The translations under genes and the position numbers were made by a program. The notes under the pieces are model-generated. The model made no database searches. It was given only the letters and a program-made list of their open reading frames with translations, and had not been told where the DNA came from. Shown in pieces: positions 1 through 8,293 of a stretch of DNA of 64,000 nt. The number at the start of each line of letters is the position of its first letter. The stretch's first letter is position 1. The DNA is taken from NCBI RefSeq assembly GCF_900188375.1, contig NZ_FZOO01000003.1, positions 124,001-188,000 on the forward strand, written 5' to 3'. This DNA comes from Geodermatophilus pulveris. Lineage in GTDB: Bacteria > Actinomycetota > Actinomycetes > Mycobacteriales > Geodermatophilaceae.

Positions 1-4
1 ACCC

Positions 5-1225
5 ATGCGTGGCGGTCCTCGTGTCCTCGGCATCGTCCTGGCCGGCGGTGAGGGCAAGCGGCTGGCCCCCCTGACCCAGGACCGGGCGAAGCCGGCGGTC
101 CCCTTCGGGGGCAACTACCGGCTCGTCGACTTCGTGCTGTCCAACCTGGTGAACGCCGACATCCGGCAGATCGCCGTGCTCACCCAGTACAAGAGCCACA
201 GCCTGGACCGGCACATCACCACCACCTGGCGGCTGTCGCAGATGCTCGGGAACTACATCACCCCGGTGCCCGCGCAGCAGCGCCTCGGCCCGCGCTGGTA
301 CACCGGCAGCGCCGACGCGATCTTCCAGAGCCTCAACCTGATCTACGACGCCCGGCCGGACATCGTCGTCGTCTTCGGCGCCGACCACGTCTACCGGATG
401 GACCCGGCGCAGATGATCGACCAGCACCTGCAGACCAAGGCCGGCGTGACCATCGCCGGCCTGCGGGTGCCGCGGCACGAGGCCACCGGTTTCGGCGTCA
501 TCGACGCGGACGCCGAGGGCAGGGTGCGCGGCTTCCTGGAGAAGCCGGCCGACCCGCCCGGGCTGCCGGACGCCCCCGAGGAGAGCTTCGCCTCCATGGG
601 CAACTACGTCTTCACCACCGACGCGCTGCTGGAGGCGCTGCGCGCCGACGCCCAGGACGCGGACTCGGCGCACGACATGGGCGGCTCGATCATGCCCATG
701 CTCGCCGACCGGGGCGAGGCCTACGTCTACGACTTCTCCACCAACGTCGTGCCCGGGGCCACCGAGCGCGACCACGGCTACTGGCGCGACGTCGGGACGA
801 TCGACTCCTACTTCGACGCGCACATGGACCTGGTGTCGGTCACCCCGGTCTTCAACCTCTACAACGACCGCTGGCCGATCCTGACCCTGCCGCCGCAGCA
901 GCCGCCGGCGAAGTTCGTGCTCGGCGGGCGGGCCGAGGAGTCGATGGTCAGCGCCGGCGCCATCATCGGCGGCGGCTCGGTGCACAACTCCGTCGTCTCG
1001 CCCGGGGTGCGCGTCGAGCGGGGCGCGCGGGTCGAGGACAGCGTGCTCATGGACGGCGTGTACGTCGGCGAGGGCGCCTACGTCCGCCGTGCCATCCTGG
1101 ACAAGAACGTCGTCGTCCCGGACTGGGCGCGCATCGGCGTGGACCTCGCCGCGGACCGCGAGCGGTACCACGTCAGCGCCGGCGGCGTGGCCGTGCTCGG
1201 CAAGGGAGCCCGGGCCCATCGGTGA
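5..1225 (+). CDS. glgC: Glucose-1-phosphate adenylyltransferase
   Basis: 406 aa, full family length. Makes ADP-glucose from glucose-1-phosphate and ATP for glycogen and related alpha-glucan synthesis in the cytoplasm. The N-terminal nucleotidyltransferase signature [13 protein letters not shown] is at residues 12-24, followed by [15 protein letters not shown]. The catalytic-core motif [11 protein letters not shown] is near residue 122, and the C-terminal third is a left-handed beta-helix-type repeat ([19 protein letters not shown]). The start lies only 5 bases into the window, so the promoter is not visible. The next gene follows after 52 bases. Confidence 0.95.
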   Translation: MRGGPRVLGIVLAGGEGKRLAPLTQDRAKPAVPFGGNYRLVDFVLSNLVNADIRQIAVLTQYKSHSLDRHITTTWRLSQMLGNYITPVPAQQRLGPRWYTGSADAIFQSLNLIYDARPDIVVVFGADHVYRMDPAQMIDQHLQTKAGVTIAGLRVPRHEATGFGVIDADAEGRVRGFLEKPADPPGLPDAPEESFASMGNYVFTTDALLEALRADAQDADSAHDMGGSIMPMLADRGEAYVYDFSTNVVPGATERDHGYWRDVGTIDSYFDAHMDLVSVTPVFNLYNDRWPILTLPPQQPPAKFVLGGRAEESMVSAGAIIGGGSVHNSVVSPGVRVERGARVEDSVLMDGVYVGEGAYVRRAILDKNVVVPDWARIGVDLAADRERYHVSAGGVAVLGKGARAHR

Positions 1226-1277
1226 AGGACCCCGTCGCCCCCCACCGCTCGCAGGCTCGCGGCGGGCTCCTGCGACG

Positions 1278-1781
1278 GTGCCGTTCCAGCCACTGGTGGT
1301 GACGCTGCTGCTGGAGCCGGGGGCGCAGGAGCGGTTCGACCGGCTGCGGGCCGCGCACTTCCCGGCCGGGCGCAACCGCCTGGCCGCGCACGTCACGCTG
1401 TTCCACGCGCTGCCCGGTGAGCAGGAGGGGGCGGTGTCCGCCGACCTCGCCGACGCCGCGCGCCGGCCACCGTTCGACGTCGCCGTCACCGGGGTGCGGT
1501 CCCTCGGCCGCGGGGTCGCCTACACGCTCGACGCCCCGGAGCTGACCGCGCTGCGGGCCGGGCTGGCCGCGGCCTGGGACCACTGGCTGACCCCGCAGGA
1601 CCGGCAGCGGCACGCGCCGCACGTCACCGTGCAGAACAAGGTGCAGCCGGCGGCCGCCCGCGCGCTGCACGACCGGCTGGCCGCGGAGTTCACGCCGTAC
1701 CGGGCCGGGGCCCGCGGCCTGGGCCTGTGGCGCTACCTCGGCGGCCCGTGGGCGCCGGTGGCCGAGCACCCGTTCGGCTGA
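1278..1781 (+). CDS. 2'-5' RNA ligase family / 2H phosphoesterase
   Basis: 167 aa. Two HxT motifs (AAHVTLFHA near residue 35 and APHVTVQNK near residue 115) mark the 2H phosphoesterase superfamily, whose members act on 2'-5' or cyclic phosphate bonds in RNA or nucleotides. The substrate is not predictable here. The GTG start is chosen because the protein body begins with VPFQPLVVTLLL; the same frame is open further upstream but there overlaps glgC. Probably cotranscribed with or just downstream of glgC. Confidence 0.85.
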   Translation: MPFQPLVVTLLLEPGAQERFDRLRAAHFPAGRNRLAAHVTLFHALPGEQEGAVSADLADAARRPPFDVAVTGVRSLGRGVAYTLDAPELTALRAGLAAAWDHWLTPQDRQRHAPHVTVQNKVQPAAARALHDRLAAEFTPYRAGARGLGLWRYLGGPWAPVAEHPFG

Positions 1782-1816
1782 CACCGGCTCCCCGGCACCT
1801 GTGAGTCGCCTGTGAC

Positions 1817-1844
1817 GGGAACACCGCCCCGCCGCCGGCCCGTT
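1817..1844 (+). promoter_or_regulatory. Candidate ECF (SigE/SigH-type) promoter of sigE
   Basis: GGGAAC at 1817-1822, exactly 18 bases, then CGTT at 1841-1844. This matches the GGAAC-N18/19-CGTT consensus known for SigE/SigH/SigR-class sigma factors of actinobacteria. It sits about 90 bases before the preferred sigE start, which suggests autoregulation or activation by a SigH-like factor. Seen in sequence; activity is inferred. Confidence 0.55.
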
Positions 1845-1934
1845 GGTCCTGACGTGCGCCCCGAGAGAGCTGCCCCCACCCGACCCATCGGCGTCGGGCG
1901 GTCGTCGACGGCTCCGGTCTGCGATCCTGGGACC

Positions 1935-2525
1935 GTGCCCGACACCGCCGACCCCGCCGCCCCCACCGAGGCGTGGGTCGCGCCGACCTGGGAGCAGGTC
2001 GTGCGCGACCACTCCGCGCGCGTGTACCGGCTGGCCTACCGGCTCTCGGGCAACCCGCAGGACGCCGAGGACCTCACCCAGGAGACCTTCGTCCGGGTCT
2101 TCCGCTCGCTCGCGGACTTCTCGCCCGGCACCTTCGAGGGCTGGCTGCACCGCATCACCACCAACCTCTTCCTGGACATGGTGCGCCGCCGGCAGCGGAT
2201 CCGGTTCGACGCCCTGCCCGAGGACACCGAGCGGCTGCCGGGGACCGCGCCCAGCCCGGAGCAGGTCTACTCCGACACCCACCTGGACCCCCAGGTGCAG
2301 GCCGCGCTGGACGCGCTGTCCCCGGAGTTCCGCGTCGCCGTCGTCCTGTGCGACATCGAGGGACTGACCTACGAGGAGATCGCGGCGACCCTCGGCATCA
2401 AGCTCGGCACGGTGCGCAGCCGCATCCACCGCGGCCGCGTGCAGCTGCGCGAGGCGCTCGCGCACCTGGCGCCGCGCCGGCCGGTGTCCGGGCGGGACGC
2501 CGTCCCGGAGGGGAGCGCGGGGTGA
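1935..2525 (+). CDS. sigE: ECF RNA polymerase sigma factor SigE
   Basis: 196 aa from the GTG at 1935. Region 2 ([17 protein letters not shown], then [17 protein letters not shown]) and region 4 ([23 protein letters not shown] and [18 protein letters not shown]) are complete. Family role: extracytoplasmic stress sigma factor held by a zinc-containing anti-sigma factor. An alternative GTG at 1812 would add 41 low-complexity residues but would put the candidate ECF promoter inside the coding sequence, so 1935 is preferred. The stop overlaps the next start (GTGA), so it is translationally coupled to the anti-sigma gene. Confidence 0.87.
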   Translation: MPDTADPAAPTEAWVAPTWEQVVRDHSARVYRLAYRLSGNPQDAEDLTQETFVRVFRSLADFSPGTFEGWLHRITTNLFLDMVRRRQRIRFDALPEDTERLPGTAPSPEQVYSDTHLDPQVQAALDALSPEFRVAVVLCDIEGLTYEEIAATLGIKLGTVRSRIHRGRVQLREALAHLAPRRPVSGRDAVPEGSAG

Positions 2526-3097
2526 ACATCCCGGAGAGCCACCTGGCCCAGGAGGCGATCGCCGCCCTGGTCGACGGGGAGCTGGCCTGCGGTCCCGCCG
2601 CCCGTGCGGCCCGCCACCTCGCCGGCTGCGCCCAGTGCCGGATGGCGGTGCAGGCCCAGCGGGAGGCCAAGGAGGCGCTGCACGCCTCGTCCGACGTCGC
2701 CGTCCCCGGCGACCTGCTGTCCCGGCTGCGCGCCATCCCGTTCACCGCCGACGTGCCCGGCCCCGGCTCGCTGGCCGCCGGCCCCGGACAGCTCACCGTC
2801 AGCGGGGCCACGGGCGCCTGGTCGGTGTCCCTGGACCCCGCCCCGGCCGCCGCCGACCGGCCCGGGCAGGCCCGCTGGCTGCGGCGCGGCTTCATCGGCG
2901 CCCTGGGCGTCCTCGGCGCCGGCGTCACGAGCCTGGCGCTGAACCTGCCCACCGACGGCCCCGACGACGTGCGCCCGTCGACCGTCGCCCGGGCCGGTCT
3001 CGAGGAGCGCACCGAGATCGTGCCGCCGGTGGTGCGCACCACGACCGTCGGCACGGGGGGCGTCCAGCGGTCCGCGGACCAGGGCGGGACGCCCTGA
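2522..3097 (+). CDS. rseA: Anti-sigma factor RseA-like (zinc-binding)
   Basis: 191 aa. The N-terminal anti-sigma domain has the zinc motif HxxxCxxC (RHLAGCAQC, residues 37-45). A single hydrophobic segment ([18 protein letters not shown], about residue 125) points to membrane anchoring. It lies directly behind sigE with a 4-base overlap and ahead of an HtrA protease, the arrangement of mycobacterial sigE-rseA-htrA-tatB. It should bind and inactivate SigE until stress. The C-terminal tail is Thr/Val-rich with no recognisable sensor domain. Confidence 0.87.
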   Translation: MNIPESHLAQEAIAALVDGELACGPAARAARHLAGCAQCRMAVQAQREAKEALHASSDVAVPGDLLSRLRAIPFTADVPGPGSLAAGPGQLTVSGATGAWSVSLDPAPAAADRPGQARWLRRGFIGALGVLGAGVTSLALNLPTDGPDDVRPSTVARAGLEERTEIVPPVVRTTTVGTGGVQRSADQGGTP

Positions 3098-4635
3098 CCC
3101 CCCGCCCCGACGGGACGCCGGTCCCCGAGGAGGCCTTCGCCCGCCCGCGCGACGGCGTCGGCGGCTTCGACCCGCCCGACCGGCAGCCGCCCCCGCCGCC
3201 GGGGCCGCCCGCGCCCACCCCCGCCCAGCAGGCCGCCTTCGGGCGGCCCGCCGCCGTCCGGGGCGGCTTCGCCGGCGACCGCCCGCCCGTCGCGGCCCGC
3301 CCGCTGCCGCCCCCGCCCCCCGAGGCGGTGCTGCGGGCCTTCGCGCCGTCCGCGGCCGGCCAGCGCGGCCTGCAGGAGCCGCCCGGCGGGCGGCCGGGCC
3401 GCCGGCGCACGGCGACCGGCCCGTGGTGGAAGCCCGACGCCCGCTCCGACCCCTGGCGCGACCCGCACGCTCCGGCCGGCCTCACCGGCCCGGCGGTGTT
3501 CGAGGAGCCCGAGCGGCAGCCCGGCCCGGTCGTCGTCGACGCGAGCGGACGGCGCCGGCTGCGGCTGGCCGACGTCTCCGTCCGGTTCTCGGTGCTGGTG
3601 CTGCTCGCCGTGCTGCTGACCGGTCTGGTCAGCGGCGCCACCGGCTACTGGCTGACCCGCACCGCCGACGAGTCACCGCTGCTGGCGCCCGGCACGCAGC
3701 TCAACACGACCGACGAGGGCATCGCCCGCGAGCCCGGCTCGGTGTCCGACATCGCCTCCCGGGTGACCCCGGCCGTCGTCTCCGTCGAGGTGCGCATCGG
3801 GCAGGCCGGCGCCACCGGGTCCGGGGTCGTCATCGACGGCGAGGACGGCTACATCGTCACCAACAACCACGTCATCTCCGGCGCCGACGGCGTCGAGGGC
3901 GCCGAGATCCGCGCGGTCTTCTCCGACGGCAGCGGCTCCGCGGCGCGCATCGTCGGCCGCGACCCGGCCAGCGACCTCGCCGTGATCAAGGTGGAGAGGC
4001 CCGGCCTGCTCACCGCCGCGCTCGGCAGCTCCGGGGCCGTCGTCGTCGGCGACCCGGTCGTGGCCATCGGCTCGCCGCTGGGCCTGGCCAGCACCGTCAC
4101 CAGCGGCATCGTGAGCGCACTGGAGCGGCCGGTGCGGCTGGCCGGCGAGGGCAGCGACACCAACGCGGTGATCAGCGCGGTGCAGACCGACGCCCCCATC
4201 AACCCCGGCAACTCCGGCGGCGCGCTGGTCAACGGCGCCGGTGAGGTCATCGGCATCAACACCGCCATCGCCTCGCTGGGCGGCGGCAGCGTCGGCCTCG
4301 GGTTCGCCATCCCCGTGGACACCGTGCGGGAGGTCTCCGAGCAGCTCATCTCCGGCGGGCGCGCGGTGCACGCCTCGCTCGGCGTCAACGCCCGCTCGGT
4401 CACCGACGGCACCCGCGACGGCGCGCTGGTGGTCAACGTCGAGCCCGGCAGCGCGGCCGCCGAGGCCGGCATCCGCGAGCAGGACGTCGTCATCGCCGTC
4501 GACGGCGAGCCGGTCGGCAGCTCCGAGGAGCTGGTCGTGGCCGTGGACTCCCACGAGCCCGGCGAGACGATCAGCCTCGAGCTGATCCGCGACGGCTCCT
4601 CGACGACGGTGGAGGCCACCCTCGACGAGGCCTGA
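3094..4635 (+). CDS. htrA: HtrA/DegP-type serine protease with PDZ domain
   Basis: 513 aa if translation starts at the CTG of 3094, overlapping the rseA stop (CTGA). A Pro-rich cytoplasmic N-terminus is followed by one transmembrane helix (VLVLLAVLLTGLVSGATGYW, about residue 170), a trypsin-like domain with triad His (TNNHVIS), Asp (DPASDLAVIKV) and Ser (NPGNSGGAL), and a C-terminal PDZ domain. Family role: envelope protein quality control in the SigE stress response. No ATG or GTG is available near the junction. The next in-frame GTG (3328) would remove the segment PVPEEAFARPRDGVGGFDP, which I recall as typical of related N-termini. Hence CTG is preferred, with moderate certainty. Confidence 0.88.
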   Translation: MTPRPDGTPVPEEAFARPRDGVGGFDPPDRQPPPPPGPPAPTPAQQAAFGRPAAVRGGFAGDRPPVAARPLPPPPPEAVLRAFAPSAAGQRGLQEPPGGRPGRRRTATGPWWKPDARSDPWRDPHAPAGLTGPAVFEEPERQPGPVVVDASGRRRLRLADVSVRFSVLVLLAVLLTGLVSGATGYWLTRTADESPLLAPGTQLNTTDEGIAREPGSVSDIASRVTPAVVSVEVRIGQAGATGSGVVIDGEDGYIVTNNHVISGADGVEGAEIRAVFSDGSGSAARIVGRDPASDLAVIKVERPGLLTAALGSSGAVVVGDPVVAIGSPLGLASTVTSGIVSALERPVRLAGEGSDTNAVISAVQTDAPINPGNSGGALVNGAGEVIGINTAIASLGGGSVGLGFAIPVDTVREVSEQLISGGRAVHASLGVNARSVTDGTRDGALVVNVEPGSAAAEAGIREQDVVIAVDGEPVGSSEELVVAVDSHEPGETISLELIRDGSSTTVEATLDEA

Positions 4636-4703
4636 GGGCCGGCCGGCCCGGGCCCCCTACGCTGGGGGTGCCGGACCGGCTCGGGTGAGGACGGGAGCTG
4701 CGC

Positions 4704-5069
4704 GTGTTCGACTCGATCGGCTGGGGCGAGATCCTCGTCCTGGCAGTCCTCGCGCTCTTCATCTTCGGGCCCGAGCGGCTGCCCGACCTGGCCAAGGAGG
4801 CCGCCGCCGGCCTGAAGAAGGTGCGCAGCGCCCTCACCGGCGTGCGCGCCCAGGTCGACGAGTCGCTGGGTGACGACTTCGCCCGGCTGCGCGACCTGGA
4901 CCTGCGGCAGTACCACCCGCGGACCTTCATCACGAACCAGCTGCTCGCCGACGACGAGGACGCGCCGCGGCGGCACAGCGGGGCCACGGCCGCGACCACG
5001 GTGGCGGCGGCCGCGGCCCGGGCGCGGGACGACTCCGCCCCGCCCCCGTTCGACCCTGACGCGACCTGA
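4704..5069 (+). CDS. tatB: Sec-independent protein translocase subunit TatB
   Basis: 121 aa. It has the typical N-terminal helix FDSIGWGEILVLAVLALFIF, the hinge GPERLPDLAKE, and an amphipathic region with a variable Ala-rich C-terminus. With TatA and TatC (not in the window) it forms the twin-arginine translocase that exports folded proteins. Gene order sigE-rseA-htrA-tatB is conserved in many actinobacteria. The GTG start follows an SD-like GGACGGGAG. Confidence 0.92.
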   Translation: MFDSIGWGEILVLAVLALFIFGPERLPDLAKEAAAGLKKVRSALTGVRAQVDESLGDDFARLRDLDLRQYHPRTFITNQLLADDEDAPRRHSGATAATTVAAAAARARDDSAPPPFDPDAT

Positions 5070-5093
5070 GTCGCCGCTCTCGCGGTCCTCCTC

Positions 5094-5147
5094 CCGCTCT
5101 TGCGGTGGTGGAGCACCGGGAGAGCCGGAGGAGCACCGCAGGAGCGG
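5094..5147. terminator. Bidirectional terminator candidate between tatB and mrp
   Basis: CCGCTCTTGCGGTG (5094-5107) pairs with CACCGCAGGAGCGG (5134-5147): 14 bp with one G-T pair and a 26-base loop. It lies between the convergent tatB and mrp ends. There is no T tract, as is common in high-G+C actinobacteria. Confidence 0.5.
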
Positions 5148-5160
5148 CCCCGGATCAACC

Positions 5161-6312
5161 TCAGTGACGGACCGGCGTGAGCCCCAGGGACAGGCCGGAC
5201 AGCCCGCGCTGGCGAGTGGCCAGGCCGTCGGCGATGCGGGTCAGCGCCTGGGCCGCCGGTGACCCCGGCTCGGCCAGCACGACCGGCGCCCCGGCGTCCC
5301 CGGCCTCGCGGACGCGGGTGTCCAGCGGGATCTGCCCCAGCAGCGGCACCCGGGCACCGAGGGTGCGGGTCAGCGCGTCGGAGACCGCCTCGCCGCCGCC
5401 GGAGCCGAAGACCTCCATGCGGCCGCCGTCGGGCAGGTCCAGCCACGACATGTTCTCGATGACCCCGACCACCTGCTGGTGGGTCTGGGTGGCGATCGCG
5501 CCGGCCCGCTCGGCGACCTCCGCGGCGGCCAGCTGCGGCGTGGTCACCACCAGGATCTCGGCGTTGGGCAGCAGCTGGGCGATGGAGATGGCCACGTCGC
5601 CGGTGCCGGGCGGCAGGTCCAGCAGCAGGACGTCGAGGTCGCCCCACCACACGTCGGCGAGGAACTGCTGCAGCGCGCGGTGCAGCATCGGCCCGCGCCA
5701 CACCACCGGGGTGTTGCCCGGGGTGAACATGCCGATCGAGATGACCCGCACGCCGTAGGCCTGCGGAGGCATGATCATGTTGTCGACCTGGGTGGGCTTG
5801 TCGTCGACCCCGAGCATCCGCGGCACCGAGTGGCCGTAGATGTCGGCGTCCACGACGCCCACCGACAGCCCGCGCTTGGCCAGCGCCGCGGCCAGGTTGA
5901 CCGTGACCGACGACTTGCCCACGCCGCCCTTGCCGGAGGCGACCGCGTACACGCGGGTCAGCGAGCCGGGCTGGGCGAACGGGATGACCGGCTCGGCGGC
6001 GTCGGACCCGCGCACCGTGCGGCGCAGCTCCGCGCGCTGCTCGTCGTTCATGACGTCCAGGCCCACCTGCACCGAGGTCACACCGGGGACGGCGGACACG
6101 GCCTGCGTGACCCGGTTGGTGATCGTCTCGCGCATCGGGCAGCCGGAGACGGTCAGGTAGACCTCGACGCGGACGGCGCCGTCGGCCCCGATCTGCACGT
6201 CCTTGACCATGCCGAGCTCGGTGAGCGGGCGGTTGATCTCCGGGTCCTGGACGGTGGCCAGGGCGGCGGTGACGGCGTCGAGCGCCGGCGCGCCGGTCAT
6301 CGGGGCGGACAT
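5161..6312 (-). CDS. mrp: Mrp/NBP35-type iron-sulfur cluster carrier ATPase
   Basis: 383 aa. An N-terminal MIP18/DUF59 domain (VQDPEINRPLTELGMVKDV) precedes a MinD-like P-loop ATPase (ASGKGGVGKSSVTVNLAA), with PPGTGDVAISIAQL downstream. Family role: binds and transfers Fe-S clusters. Start at 6312 is chosen because AAGGAGACAG lies 8 bases upstream; the frame is open further upstream but unlikely to be used. Convergent with tatB. Confidence 0.92.
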   Translation of the reverse strand: MSAPMTGAPALDAVTAALATVQDPEINRPLTELGMVKDVQIGADGAVRVEVYLTVSGCPMRETITNRVTQAVSAVPGVTSVQVGLDVMNDEQRAELRRTVRGSDAAEPVIPFAQPGSLTRVYAVASGKGGVGKSSVTVNLAAALAKRGLSVGVVDADIYGHSVPRMLGVDDKPTQVDNMIMPPQAYGVRVISIGMFTPGNTPVVWRGPMLHRALQQFLADVWWGDLDVLLLDLPPGTGDVAISIAQLLPNAEILVVTTPQLAAAEVAERAGAIATQTHQQVVGVIENMSWLDLPDGGRMEVFGSGGGEAVSDALTRTLGARVPLLGQIPLDTRVREAGDAGAPVVLAEPGSPAAQALTRIADGLATRQRGLSGLSLGLTPVRH

Positions 6313-6441
6313 CGCTGCAGCTGTCTCCTTCGACGGGGGACCCGGTCGGTGTCCGCCGAGGGCGGCGGTGACCTGCGTACACGGGCCTCCCGCCACTGTA
6401 CGGCCGTCGTGGGGACCGGCCGCGGTCCGGAGGGTGATCTG

Positions 6442-6750
6442 CTACGCAACCCCGAGGGGGCCCGGCGTCCACGGCCCGGCGCGGACGGCGTTGCGGGTCG
6501 CCTCGGCGCGGTGGAGGTGCGCGCCGGCCTCGACGGTCAGCCGCTCCGGGACCGCGTCGTCGCCAGCGGCGACCGCCACGCCCGGCGACAGCGTGAGCGA
6601 GCCGGGTTCGGCGTCGCACAGGTCCAGGTCGAGGCCCGCGGCGCGCAGTTCCTCGGCCAGGGCCACGGCCCGGCCGAGGTCGGTGCCGGGGAGCAGGACG
6701 GCCGGGCGGCCGCTGGCTAGCCTCGCTGCCGTGTCCGCCCGCGCCGCCAC
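6442..6750 (-). CDS. Hypothetical protein, divergent to azlC
   Basis: 102 aa open frame with strong G+C at third positions and a sensible composition (VLLPGTDLGRAVALAEELRA, then DLDLCDAEPGSLTLSPGV). No domain recognised. Its start overlaps the azlC start by 20 bases on the other strand, which argues for a shared promoter region or a misplaced start. The 129 bases between it and mrp hold nothing visible. Confidence 0.45.
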   Translation of the reverse strand: MAARADTAARLASGRPAVLLPGTDLGRAVALAEELRAAGLDLDLCDAEPGSLTLSPGVAVAAGDDAVPERLTVEAGAHLHRAEATRNAVRAGPWTPGPLGVA

Positions 6751-7420
6751 CCTCCGGGACGCCGTCGGCCTGGGCCTGGCGGTGGGCCTCTACGGGGTGG
6801 CGTTCGGGGCGGCCGCCGACGCGGCCGGCCTGGACGTCTGGCAGGCCCTCGCGCTGTCCGCGCTGATGTTCACCGGCGCCTCGCAGTTCGCCCTGGTCGG
6901 TGTCCTGGGTGCCGGCGGCAGCGGTGCGGCCGCCGTCGGCAGCGCCCTGCTGCTGGGCACCCGCAACACCCTCTACGGCGTGCGGCTGGCCCCGCTGCTG
7001 GCCCCGCGGGGCCCGCTGCGCCGGGCCGCTGCAGCGCACTGGGTGATCGACGAGACCACCGCGATGGCCGTCGCCGCGCCCGACCGCGAGCTGGGCCGGC
7101 TGGCGTTCCGGGCCACCGGGGCGACCATCTACCTCGGCTGGAACGCGACCACGGTGCTCGGTGCGCTCGGCGCCTCCGGGCTCGGCGGGACGGCGCAGGC
7201 CGCTCTGGACGCCGTCGTCCCGGCGGCCTTCCTCGCGCTGCTGTGGCCGCGGCTGCGCCGTCCGCACCCCGAAGCGGCCCTGCAGCGGCGGGTCGCCGCG
7301 GGTGGGGCGGTCGTCGCGCTGCTGCTCACCCCGGTGGTGCCCCCCGGCGTGCAGGTGGTCGCGGCCGTCGTGGCGGTGGCGCTGGCCGGGCGGCCGCGGC
7401 CCGCGGGAGCGGCCGGGTGA
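6731..7420 (+). CDS. azlC: AzlC family branched-chain amino acid exporter, large subunit
   Basis: 229 aa, multi-spanning membrane protein. Early motif GVAFGAAADAAGLDVWQALALSALMFTGASQFA contains the AzlC signature (FTGASQFA), and LLLGTRNTLYGVRLAPLL follows. The family exports branched-chain amino acids and analogues with AzlD. The GTG start directly follows the divergent hypothetical gene. The stop overlaps the azlD start (GTGA). Confidence 0.88.
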   Translation: MSARAATLRDAVGLGLAVGLYGVAFGAAADAAGLDVWQALALSALMFTGASQFALVGVLGAGGSGAAAVGSALLLGTRNTLYGVRLAPLLAPRGPLRRAAAAHWVIDETTAMAVAAPDRELGRLAFRATGATIYLGWNATTVLGALGASGLGGTAQAALDAVVPAAFLALLWPRLRRPHPEAALQRRVAAGGAVVALLLTPVVPPGVQVVAAVVAVALAGRPRPAGAAG

Positions 7421-7734
7421 GCGGCGGGGCGCTGTGGACGGTCGTGCTGGTGGCCGCCGCCGGCTGCTACGCGCTCAAGCTGGCCGGGCTGTCGGTGCCC
7501 GCCGCGTGGGTCGAGGCCCCGTGGGTCACCCGGGTCGTGGAGTTCGTCCCGGCGGCGCTGCTGGCCGCGCTGGTCGCCGTCCAGGCGGCCACCGCCGGCC
7601 CGGCGCTGGTCGTCGACGGGCGGCTGGCCGGGCTGGCGGTCGCGGCGCTGGCCCTGGCGCTGCGGGCGCCGTTCGTCGTCGTCCTGCTGATGGCCGGGGC
7701 GACCGGGGCACTGGCGCACGTCCTCGCCCCGTGA
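7417..7734 (+). CDS. azlD: AzlD family branched-chain amino acid exporter, small subunit
   Basis: 105 aa, about four hydrophobic segments, partner of AzlC. It has the typical AzlD pattern (RVVEFVPAALLAALV in the middle, LALALRAPFVVVLLMAGATGAL at the end). Start GTG overlaps the azlC stop by 4 bases, so the pair is translationally coupled. Confidence 0.87.
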   Translation: MSGGALWTVVLVAAAGCYALKLAGLSVPAAWVEAPWVTRVVEFVPAALLAALVAVQAATAGPALVVDGRLAGLAVAALALALRAPFVVVLLMAGATGALAHVLAP

Positions 7735-7747
7735 CGGGGGTCCTCGC

Positions 7748-8293
7748 TCAGCCGGCCGCCTCGCGGGCGGCGGCCTCCCGCTTCTTGCGGGCCTTGCGCT
7801 CCCGCCGCTCGGCGTCGTCGGGGCTCTCCCCGGTCACCCGCGTGAGCTCGCTGCGGATGAAGTCCCGGGTCGCCAGCTCGCCGACCGCGATGCGCAGCGC
7901 GGCCAGCTCGCGGGCCAGGTACTCGGTGTCGGCGCGGGTGGTCGCCGCCCGGGCACGGTCCTCATCCAGCGCCACCCGGTCGCGGTCGGCCTGCCGGTTC
8001 TGCGCGAGCAGGATCAGCGGCGCGGCGTAGGCGGCCTGGGTGGAGAACGCCAGGTTGAGCAGGATGAACGGGTAGGGGTCCCACTGCAGCCGCAGGGCGA
8101 AGACGTTGAGCAGGATCCAGACGACCACGAGCACCGTCTGGACGGCGAGGAAGCGCCCGGTGCCCAGGAAGCGGGCGATGCCCTCGGCGAACCGGCCGAC
8201 CGCGTCGGGGTCCGGCCGCAGCCGGGCGCCCAGACCGGAGGCCCCGCGCGGGACGTCGAGCCGGCGGCGCTCAGCCACGGCGCGCCCGCTCAC
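7748..8293 (-). CDS. DUF1003 family membrane protein
   Basis: 181 aa. Core FLGTGRFLAVQTVLVVVWILLN and PYPFILLNLAFSTQAAYAAPLILLAQNRQADRDR is the DUF1003 signature (two helices and the QNRQ motif). A charged coiled tail rich in Lys/Arg/Glu follows. Function unknown; in actinobacteria it usually follows the MgtE-N/CBS gene, as here with a 23-base overlap. Start is GTG. Confidence 0.88.
   Translation of the reverse strand: MSGRAVAERRRLDVPRGASGLGARLRPDPDAVGRFAEGIARFLGTGRFLAVQTVLVVVWILLNVFALRLQWDPYPFILLNLAFSTQAAYAAPLILLAQNRQADRDRVALDEDRARAATTRADTEYLARELAALRIAVGELATRDFIRSELTRVTGESPDDAERRERKARKKREAAAREAAG

Noticed and set aside
4571..7267. An 898-codon open frame on the minus strand
   Set aside because: It runs antisense to htrA and tatB and in a wrong frame across mrp; no domains, only the Arg/Gly/Pro/Ala composition typical of shadow frames in high-G+C DNA.
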